Below are positions 53,378-61,077 of a stretch of 64,000 nucleotides of DNA, in pieces (position 1 is the stretch's first letter; every line of letters begins with the position of its first letter). The DNA comes from Arcicella gelida. Lineage in GTDB: Bacteria > Bacteroidota > Bacteroidia > Cytophagales > Spirosomataceae. The DNA is taken from positions 1-64,000 of the forward strand of contig NZ_JAYGIL010000024.1 of assembly GCF_034931025.1 (NCBI RefSeq). The letters are read 5' to 3'. The notes beneath the pieces are model-generated. The model ran no database searches and was not told the DNA's origin. It saw only the letters and a program-made list of their open reading frames with translations. A program made the translations under genes and the position numbers.

Positions 53378-53404
53378 CCAATATCGAGTACTCTCAAATA
53401 TTGG
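53378..53404. terminator. Weak hairpin between convergent genes
   Basis: CCAATAT (53378-53384) pairs with ATATTGG (53398-53404); the loop contains GAGTACTC. It sits between the UbiA stop and the stop of the facing 53440 gene. Only 7 bp, so low confidence. Confidence 0.35.
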
Positions 53405-53439
53405 GTAGAATATTATATTCGTAAAACTAAAATTAAAAA

Positions 53440-56400
53440 CTATTCTACTGTTAATCCACTAAATGGACCAACATCAGTTGGAAATGTTCTAGAAACGCCA
53501 TTAACATCATCTGATACTTGTTCAATAATTGTTGGAATCATTCCTTTACCAACAGAACTACTACTCAATGAACCAGACGTATTAAAACTTACTTGTGCTT
53601 TATTCGCTAACGGAACAAATAAAGTATTTTGTCCTTTTGATGATTGATAAGTAGCTAAATTTGAATCATTAATGCTAAAATTTGGACTTCCATCTATAAA
53701 GTCAAAGTCTATATATCTTCCACTAGTATATTCTACGATAAGATTATTATCTTCTATTACTGGTACATCTTTAGCTGCATATAAGTCACCTCTCAAACCC
53801 TCTAAAAATATACTTCCTCTAATTTTTCTAAAATTTGAGCATAAATAAATTTTTGAAAATTTAATCTGACTATGAATAATATCAATACCATCAACCTCAC
53901 TCATATAACTACTTTGTTGATTACTTTCAGATGGTAAATAACAATTCGTAAGACTAATATTTTTATTATTTTGGAAATACATCAATAAACCACGGACGTT
54001 TTTAAACTTAATATCTTCAGACTGTTCTATAATTCCTAAATCAAAGAGCATGTCACCATTCACAGAACCTATATTCTCAATGACCCAATTCTTATTAAAC
54101 TTTAATACTAAAGAAGGAGAATATCCATGGGTTGTTCCAATAATACTCCCTCCCTGCCCAGTACTGTGGTCAAACTTAATATTCTTGATACTAATATTTC
54201 CATTACTCAAACCATTTTCACCATTAATACGAAAAGAACCAGCAGTTACATTTCTAACGACAAATCCGTCAATTTCTAAATTAGAAACTCCAGTCGTAGC
54301 CCTCATCACACAAAAGCCAAAGTTTACTATGATGTCTAAGAACTTCATGTTAGTTCTACTATCCGCACGGATAATTGCACCACCAGCATCATCAATATCA
54401 GCATTTCTTAATTCAATATTTTTTAGTGTGGTATAATCCCGTTCACATCTCCAAACAGATGCGGATTTTTTCTGTGCATCAAAAATAGGTCTTACTCCAG
54501 TTGCTCCTTGAAACGTAACTCTGTTTGTTCCATTTGCATATTTTGGTGCAAATGTATTTTCTAGCAAATAAGTATCAGAAGTATTAAATTGAACTATAAT
54601 ATCCTCCGTTATTGGATTAATTGTTAGCCAATCCTCTGCTTCTTTCAAATCATTAGTATTTAAAAATACCTTATCTCCATTTGAGTTTTGGATTGTAATC
54701 TTATTACTCGGCGATGGCGTAGTTGTAGGTGGAATTATTGTAGGTGGAGTAGTTCCTGAATTTAAACTTGTGGTTTTAATCAAACCTTTTTTAGTCGCTG
54801 TTTTTGTTTTAATAATTGTATATGGAATACATCTTGCCACACCACAATCACAAACAACTTGCTGAATAGTAACTACATGATCTGTAAAACAATCATTGGC
54901 ATTGAATACTCGAACTGTATATTGCTGAAGAACAATCGTTGGATTAGGAACATCAGTTCTAAGCACACCATCTGTTGGTATTGCCGTTGAAGTAGCATAC
55001 AATTTTCCGCCAGTATAAGTAGCTCCCGCACTAATATCATATCTTAAATTTGAACCAAAGCCTGCAAGTTTTATTGTTCCATCATTTTTTACCAAATCTT
55101 GGTCGCAAGTAGAATTTGTAGCAGTAGCAGTTATTCCCAGTGGTCTGTCAAAAACAACAACATTAATCAATGTACTAGCTGAACATAAACCATTACTTAC
55201 CTCAACACTATAAATTCCTCCTTGAGCTGCTTGAATATTATTAAGCGGTATATTTTGTAATGATGACGTAAAGCCATTTGGTCCTGTCCAAGCATAAGTA
55301 GCAGTAGTTGGAGTAACAGAAAGCGTAACATTCGTACCAGCACAAACAGGCGAAGTAGAAGTGGTAATTACTGGATTAGGCACTGTACTAAAGGTAGCAG
55401 TTGCTGAAGTTCTACTTCCCGCAGGCGATTCACAACCACTAAGTAAGTCTTTACAAGCAACAAAATATGTTTTAGTAGCAGTTACTGGTACATTGAATGG
55501 ACTTCCTGTATGCAAAACTGTAGATGAAATCTGTGAGTCATACCATACTGGCACAAACCCAGCGGCACATGTTGCTCTTAAGCCAAGGCTACCAGCACCA
55601 CAGACTAAGCCCCCAGCCACCGTCGCTTGTGAAGGAGCAGCTGGAGTAGTATTGACTGAAATCGTTACAGCAGTACGATTTTCTGGAAATACTCCACAGC
55701 TATTTTCAATTGGCTTACAACCTACAAAAAAAGTAATAGTAGAAGAGGCATTGAATGAAAAACTATTTCCAACACCTATTACTGTATTAGATGTCTGTGA
55801 ATTATACCACTGAGGAACTCCAACAGCACAAGTAGCCGTCAATGAAGTAATTCCTGGTCCACAAAGTACAGCACCTGTTGAACTTGACACTTTTGAACTA
55901 AAGGCAGGAGTTGTAAAAGTAACATCATTAAAACATACATCTGAGCCACTCCAAATACGAATAGTATATTTAGTGGCAGGTTTTAAACCAGTAAAAGTTA
56001 AAGATGTTGCTCCTGGAGCTAATGCTAAGTTCGCTCCTGCTCCAAAGATAGGGTTCGTCCCAAATGTTTCACCTTCTTTGATCGTAGCTTCAATTATTTT
56101 GGTAGCATTGTAAACAAGGTTTGAGAGTGTTGCCGTTCCGTTGTTATTTGGTATAAAGTTAGTACAAGTACCGAGGGTGGTAGTAATATCATTAGTAGTT
56201 ACAGCAGGAGCATCACAATCGTTACATTTTAAATTACCACAAACAAATGCAATAGATTTACCCTGTACCCCAGGATGATAAGGAATAAAAGTGCTAAATC
56301 CTTTAGTGGTTAAATCAAACTTTGTAACACAATCACCCTTATAACTTGTAATATACAGATTTCCATCAGGCCCAAAAGCTAAATCAAAAGCATCTACAGC

Positions 56401-57222
56401 ACCACTTGTTATACCTGCGTTTAAAGTAGGTCTTGGAAATTCAAAAGACTCAATTACAGCACCTGTTAAACTATTATAATGAACCAAACGATCAGGTATA
56501 TTTAAAGCATCACTTGCCAAAATTGCCCAAAGACTACCATCATTAGCAAAGTTTATCCCTCTATAATTAAAACCAGATGGAGCTGTCGCTATTAGAGTTG
56601 CTGGACCTGAGAGGCTTTGATCTACATATTCAATTGTACTTGTTTCACCAGTTATATTCCAGTTTTTACTTACATATACTTTCCCTGTAGTCGGATGAAT
56701 TGCAATTCCCCATAATCCAGCAGTTTTGTTATTGAAACTTGGCGATTCATAATAATTTACCACAGAATTAGTGATAGTACTTACTTTTGATATTCCGTTG
56801 TAGCTTGTAACATATAAAAAGCTTTTATCTGGAGACATGGCAAGATCTAATAAATCTTCACCAGGTATTGGTATAGGAGCTAAAAAAACTCCTTTTGCAA
56901 AATCATAAATTACAATCTCTGATTGGTTACAGCAAGTAGCCATGTAGGCAATATTTTTGTCTGGATCTACAACGATGCCTTCTGCTCCACCGCCTTGAAT
57001 TGAACATGCTATTGCTCCTGCATTTGGATTACTCGTATTACCATTACCAAATTCAAATACTTCTGAACGAGTTAGAGCTTTATCTCCCGAAACTGGAACA
57101 ACCCCAACAATCATGTAAGTTTTATCACAACCAACTGGAGAATTCTGAGCTTTCAGATGTAGTGAAGAAAAACTCAAACACAACAACATAAAAAAGCTCG
57201 AGATATTTCTAAATGCACGCAT
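53440..57222 (-). CDS. Large secreted propeller/Ig-like/beta-helix protein
   Basis: 1260 residues from the ATG at 57222 (ATG 57231 is an alternative; starts up to 57375 would place a hydrophobic extension before the signal peptide). Signal peptide MRAFRNISSFFMLLCLSFSS. Then a beta-propeller of YVTN/NHL type (about 30-340: GIAIHPTTGKVYVSKNWN, DLAFGPDGNLYITSYKGD), an Ig/Fn-like region with two similar Cys-paired repeats (WYNSQTS and WYDSQIS), a CHU-type Ig domain (PVCAGTNVTLSVTP), a Pro/Thr-rich linker, and a right-handed beta-helix (about 845-1190, IKNIKFDHSTGQGGS style). No T9SS sorting domain is seen at the C-terminus (GPFSGLTVE). It may be an adhesin or a polysaccharide-binding or lyase-like protein. 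Confidence 0.75.
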   Translation of the reverse strand: MRAFRNISSFFMLLCLSFSSLHLKAQNSPVGCDKTYMIVGVVPVSGDKALTRSEVFEFGNGNTSNPNAGAIACSIQGGGAEGIVVDPDKNIAYMATCCNQSEIVIYDFAKGVFLAPIPIPGEDLLDLAMSPDKSFLYVTSYNGISKVSTITNSVVNYYESPSFNNKTAGLWGIAIHPTTGKVYVSKNWNITGETSTIEYVDQSLSGPATLIATAPSGFNYRGINFANDGSLWAILASDALNIPDRLVHYNSLTGAVIESFEFPRPTLNAGITSGAVDAFDLAFGPDGNLYITSYKGDCVTKFDLTTKGFSTFIPYHPGVQGKSIAFVCGNLKCNDCDAPAVTTNDITTTLGTCTNFIPNNNGTATLSNLVYNATKIIEATIKEGETFGTNPIFGAGANLALAPGATSLTFTGLKPATKYTIRIWSGSDVCFNDVTFTTPAFSSKVSSSTGAVLCGPGITSLTATCAVGVPQWYNSQTSNTVIGVGNSFSFNASSTITFFVGCKPIENSCGVFPENRTAVTISVNTTPAAPSQATVAGGLVCGAGSLGLRATCAAGFVPVWYDSQISSTVLHTGSPFNVPVTATKTYFVACKDLLSGCESPAGSRTSATATFSTVPNPVITTSTSPVCAGTNVTLSVTPTTATYAWTGPNGFTSSLQNIPLNNIQAAQGGIYSVEVSNGLCSASTLINVVVFDRPLGITATATNSTCDQDLVKNDGTIKLAGFGSNLRYDISAGATYTGGKLYATSTAIPTDGVLRTDVPNPTIVLQQYTVRVFNANDCFTDHVVTIQQVVCDCGVARCIPYTIIKTKTATKKGLIKTTSLNSGTTPPTIIPPTTTPSPSNKITIQNSNGDKVFLNTNDLKEAEDWLTINPITEDIIVQFNTSDTYLLENTFAPKYANGTNRVTFQGATGVRPIFDAQKKSASVWRCERDYTTLKNIELRNADIDDAGGAIIRADSRTNMKFLDIIVNFGFCVMRATTGVSNLEIDGFVVRNVTAGSFRINGENGLSNGNISIKNIKFDHSTGQGGSIIGTTHGYSPSLVLKFNKNWVIENIGSVNGDMLFDLGIIEQSEDIKFKNVRGLLMYFQNNKNISLTNCYLPSESNQQSSYMSEVDGIDIIHSQIKFSKIYLCSNFRKIRGSIFLEGLRGDLYAAKDVPVIEDNNLIVEYTSGRYIDFDFIDGSPNFSINDSNLATYQSSKGQNTLFVPLANKAQVSFNTSGSLSSSSVGKGMIPTIIEQVSDDVNGVSRTFPTDVGPFSGLTVE

Positions 57223-57425
57223 TGTTGGCATTCTTTCTGATGAAAATAAAGACATTATCATAACTAGACTATTTATGTTTCGTCGGAAAAATATGCCAAT
57301 CATTTTTATTGATAGACAAAGGTCAAACAAAGTTTTGAACACTTTTATTAACCATGAGTTAAGATTTTTCATCATTTTACGATTGTATTTGTTCCTTCAA
57401 TATGTTTTATTAATACAGTTAAAGC

Positions 57426-58826
57426 TTATTTTTTGATTATATTCCAAGGTAATGAATTGATATTTTTACCTATTTTCTTTCCTTCTACTAACCCCACTTC
57501 ATTATCTTGACGAGTATGAATGCCTCCATACAAACGTGACATAGCAGATTCTTCAGCAGCAGCCCAAAATGAATTAAAACTCCTTGCTTTATATTCTACC
57601 GACCTTTCTTCATCTCTTGGTCTGCCAACGTGTGAATCATCTATAAATTTAAAACTTGGTCCATATAATTCAGTTAATACTGTTGCCGTAGCAGCACTCT
57701 GCACTGCATGACCCGAATAATAAGCTGGGAATGGTGGTTCTGGCCAATACAAATCCCAATTTCTATCTATATTGTAATAAATAAAAGAAAAAGGTCTTTC
57801 AGCATTAAAAATGAACTTTATTTTCCAACAATTGATAAAAGCATCAGCCACTGCCATTCCTACTTTAGCATAAGTTTCAGCCGCTTTGAACAAATTTGGT
57901 TTAGCTGTTTTTACCGCTAAATTAGCTAGATTATACGAGTGTCCGGGGGGTGAAAATGTTTGAGAAGGATCGTCTCCCCACCAATTGGCAATTTCTTTTT
58001 CCTCTTGGGTCAATGTTTTTCGTTTTGTATATACTTCATACATGTAAGCATAATATTTAGAATCAGGCTTGAAGTCATACTTTATCATTTCAGGAATCGG
58101 TAGCACACTATTCATTGGCGAGAATGTTCTGTTTTTTCCCCAATGTGGATGTAATGGCATCGCTACTGATGACTGCCCTCTCGTTGGTGCTTTCCACAAA
58201 CCTTTACCAACTGGCACTTTGTAAGTACTATCAAAATTTCTTTTATATCCTTCATGTCCTCCATCCGTTTTCGACCATTCAAAAATAGCTTCAGCAATTG
58301 CCTGACCAAACAATTTAGAACGCTCGGCTACTTTTCCATCTGTTGTTTTAAGCTCATTTTGATATATCGCTTCTTCCAGAGAATCTATTCTACTAATATT
58401 TATTTGAGCAGATTGCTTGTATAATTTTTTCAAAAGAAAGGCTTGCCCAGCATTTAATGAAAGCACCCAATTATAAACTTGCCCTTTTTCTGGCTTAGGC
58501 AATTCGTTCAATCCTTTTAATGTGCCTATTAAAGATTTTTTCTTTACGTCCCCTGCTACTACACATTCATACATCGTTAAACCCAAATATCCCAGTGAAC
58601 GAGAACCATAAGTTGGTGAACCTCCAGGTGTATTTTTCATTGTTTTTAAGGACATTTCTCCCCATTTCAAAGCTACTTCAGATGATACAAACTCGTTTTT
58701 AGGTACATACTTTGGGATATTAGGACGAAAATATCTTATTTCATTAAACGATGCTTCACTGCTATTAATTGATAAAAAATACAATAACAAAATAATAATG
58801 CTCATAAAAACGCTAGTTCTGAGCAT
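57426..58826 (-). CDS. Vanadium haloperoxidase/PAP2-type acid phosphatase-like exported enzyme
   Basis: 466 residues from the ATG at 58826, which begins a hydrophobic leader (MLRTSVFMSIIILLLYF); an ATG at 58901 gives 491 residues. The active-site triad motifs of the superfamily are visible: NAERPFSF (Lys/Arg region), YYSGHAVQSAA (the P-S-G-H-like block, His373) and SRLYGGIHTRQD (S-R-x-x-x-G-x-H, His437). It is either a vanadate-dependent haloperoxidase or an acid phosphatase; sequence alone does not separate them. It lies between the beta-helix gene and the SusCD pair; the SusD terminator separates it from them. Confidence 0.82.
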   Translation of the reverse strand: MLRTSVFMSIIILLLYFLSINSSEASFNEIRYFRPNIPKYVPKNEFVSSEVALKWGEMSLKTMKNTPGGSPTYGSRSLGYLGLTMYECVVAGDVKKKSLIGTLKGLNELPKPEKGQVYNWVLSLNAGQAFLLKKLYKQSAQINISRIDSLEEAIYQNELKTTDGKVAERSKLFGQAIAEAIFEWSKTDGGHEGYKRNFDSTYKVPVGKGLWKAPTRGQSSVAMPLHPHWGKNRTFSPMNSVLPIPEMIKYDFKPDSKYYAYMYEVYTKRKTLTQEEKEIANWWGDDPSQTFSPPGHSYNLANLAVKTAKPNLFKAAETYAKVGMAVADAFINCWKIKFIFNAERPFSFIYYNIDRNWDLYWPEPPFPAYYSGHAVQSAATATVLTELYGPSFKFIDDSHVGRPRDEERSVEYKARSFNSFWAAAEESAMSRLYGGIHTRQDNEVGLVEGKKIGKNINSLPWNIIKK

Positions 58827-59154
58827 GTTTTTTTCAAAAAAGGCACTCAACAGACCTTGATTGAATGCTATAGTTTTTTTTATCAAACTGAAAAATACCA
58901 TAAAAATGCTTTAAATAGAGATTGTAAATACTATCAAATAGGATTCTTTATGTTTTGGATACATCTACCATCGTAAAGTACTGCTACGAAACTAATGTAT
59001 TAATCTTTGAAAACTAGCTAAAACCATGCCAAATTACTTCAAAATACATTTACAGTTTCAATCTAATTCTTGTTTTAGACGTTTTTCGTAGGAATGAGGC
59101 ATTCTGTAGATAGATGATAAAATACTGTAGCTTTTGTAAAATTTGTATCAAAAA

Positions 59155-59187
59155 AAAGTCCCTTTGCCTATTAAGCAAAGGGACTTT
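59155..59187 (-). terminator. Rho-independent terminator of susCD
   Basis: AAAGTCCCTTTGC (59155-59167) pairs exactly with GCAAAGGGACTTT (59175-59187); loop 7 nt. The minus strand continues with a run of T. It is 4 bp after the SusD stop. The rest of 58902-59154 has no gene. Confidence 0.85.
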
Positions 59188-59191
59188 AAAT

Positions 59192-61000
59192 TTAGTATAA
59201 TGGGTTTTGGATGAGATTCTTATTTTTATTCATTTCATCTAACTTGATGGGCAAAAAGTAAGCTCTATCTTTCCAGTTTCTATCTTGAACATCAATAACT
59301 TTGAAAGTTGGTGTACTTGATGTTGTTTTATCAGGATTGAGTGGATACCGAATTTCAATTCCTTTGGCATTATCAAAAGTATTTGGAGCAATCATCCAAC
59401 GACGTACATCAAAGAAACGATGGTCTTCAAAAGCTAACTCTACTCTTCTTTCATTTCTGTACCGTTCTAATAATGCTTGTCCACTTTCAGTTACTTCTGG
59501 CATTCCTGCTCTTTTACGAATCATGTTAATATACTGACGAGCTTCGGCATCTTGTCCAAGTCCAATACAAGCTTCGGCATAATTTAGCACAACTTCTGTA
59601 TATCTAATAAAACGCCAAGGCAAATCTTGTTTCACATATTGTGCATCAATCGTTTGGTCGATAAATTTACGTAGATAATATCCAGAATAAGTACCATTCC
59701 AATCTTCAATCGGACCTTTACGAGTATCAAGACCAGCGATTACATCTACAGAATTGGTTGAAGCATTCCACTTTTCCCAAAAACCTACTTGTATTACTCC
59801 TTTAGGGTCAGAAGCGGCTACATCAGATGGTCGCTTTCTCCACTGAACTCCTTCATAAAGTATGGTTGCATAAAAACGTGGGTCACGATTTTTGTATGGA
59901 TTTTTAGCGTGTTCGGTATTCGTCCAGCTAAATTTCGAACCATCTTTCATTTCATAAGCATCGACTAACTGCTGTAATGGCGTATTACTTCCCCAGCCAT
60001 GATAGCCATTCGGGTTATTGAATAAACCTGGATTGTAACCATCCCAACTATCTTCTGTTTTAGGCAAAAAGAATCTTACGAAAATATCTTCTGTGTTTTC
60101 TTTCATTAAAAACATTTCACCATAATTTTTGGCGGTTGAATCGCCCGCTGCTGGAGTAGCTTTGTAAATACTGTACGCTCCTAAATCCATTACTGCTTTG
60201 GCTGCATTTTTAGCAGCTAACCAACGTGCATTACGGTCGCCACCCACATAACCAATTAATTCAGGATGAGCAAAACCACCTGCCCAAGTAGGAGTTTTAT
60301 TGTATAAATCACTTGCGGCGTGTAATAATACTCTAGCCTTCAATGCCAAGGCTGCTCCCTTCGTTGCTCTTCCTTTATCAGCACCAGTATTTACCAATAA
60401 TAAATTTTGAGCTGCTTTATCACAATCTTCAGCAATAAATTTGATACAGTTTTCATAAGTATCTCTAGCAGGCGTAAAATCATCCGATAATTTATAAGCT
60501 TGCTTGATAATTGGCACTCCACCATATACAGACACTAGGTTATTGTACAAATATGCTCTCAAGAAATATACTTCGCCAATTAAACGCTTTTTAGTATCAG
60601 GATTATCAAATGGAGTACTTTCTATTTTTTCAAGAAAAAGATTACAAGCACGAATGTATTTGTAAACATTTTGCCAAATCATTCCTTTGTAACGATTTCC
60701 AGACCAGAAATCCCAAACGGAATAATCACTGGCTGTTACTAAGCATTTGGTAACGTTGCTACTTCCAAAATCGGCATTATACATAGATTCATCACTCAAT
60801 GATGCCATCATCATATTGCTAAAACCATGTGGAATGCCCAAGTAAATATTGTTCACAAAAGTCGTTACCAAGGCTGGATCTTTCCATACGGCATCTTCTG
60901 CAAACTGATCTAAAGGTTGAATGTCGAGGTCATTTTTACACGAAACAGTGTTAAAAAGTACAAGGACACTTGTCAATAATATATATATTGTTTTTTTCAT
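59192..61000 (-). CDS. SusD/RagB-family outer-membrane lipoprotein
   Basis: 602 residues. Signal peptide with lipobox FNTVSCKND (C21). Typical blocks: LDIQPLDQFAEDAVWKDP, IRACNLFLEKIESTPF, RLIGEVYFLRAYLYNNLV with the tetratricopeptide-like helices, KGAALALKARVLLHAASDLY, and near the end LNYAEACIGLGQDAEARQYI then NMIRKRAGMPEVT. It binds substrate on the cell surface and caps the SusC transporter. Substrate is unknown; no glycoside hydrolase is seen within the window. It lies 77 bp downstream of susC. Confidence 0.96.
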   Translation of the reverse strand: MKKTIYILLTSVLVLFNTVSCKNDLDIQPLDQFAEDAVWKDPALVTTFVNNIYLGIPHGFSNMMMASLSDESMYNADFGSSNVTKCLVTASDYSVWDFWSGNRYKGMIWQNVYKYIRACNLFLEKIESTPFDNPDTKKRLIGEVYFLRAYLYNNLVSVYGGVPIIKQAYKLSDDFTPARDTYENCIKFIAEDCDKAAQNLLLVNTGADKGRATKGAALALKARVLLHAASDLYNKTPTWAGGFAHPELIGYVGGDRNARWLAAKNAAKAVMDLGAYSIYKATPAAGDSTAKNYGEMFLMKENTEDIFVRFFLPKTEDSWDGYNPGLFNNPNGYHGWGSNTPLQQLVDAYEMKDGSKFSWTNTEHAKNPYKNRDPRFYATILYEGVQWRKRPSDVAASDPKGVIQVGFWEKWNASTNSVDVIAGLDTRKGPIEDWNGTYSGYYLRKFIDQTIDAQYVKQDLPWRFIRYTEVVLNYAEACIGLGQDAEARQYINMIRKRAGMPEVTESGQALLERYRNERRVELAFEDHRFFDVRRWMIAPNTFDNAKGIEIRYPLNPDKTTSSTPTFKVIDVQDRNWKDRAYFLPIKLDEMNKNKNLIQNPLY

Positions 61001-61077
61001 CTGATTAAATGTTTATGTATTGCTTTCGGTGAACAAAAGTTCAACTGAAGAATAATTCGCTTTTCAAGAATCGAAAT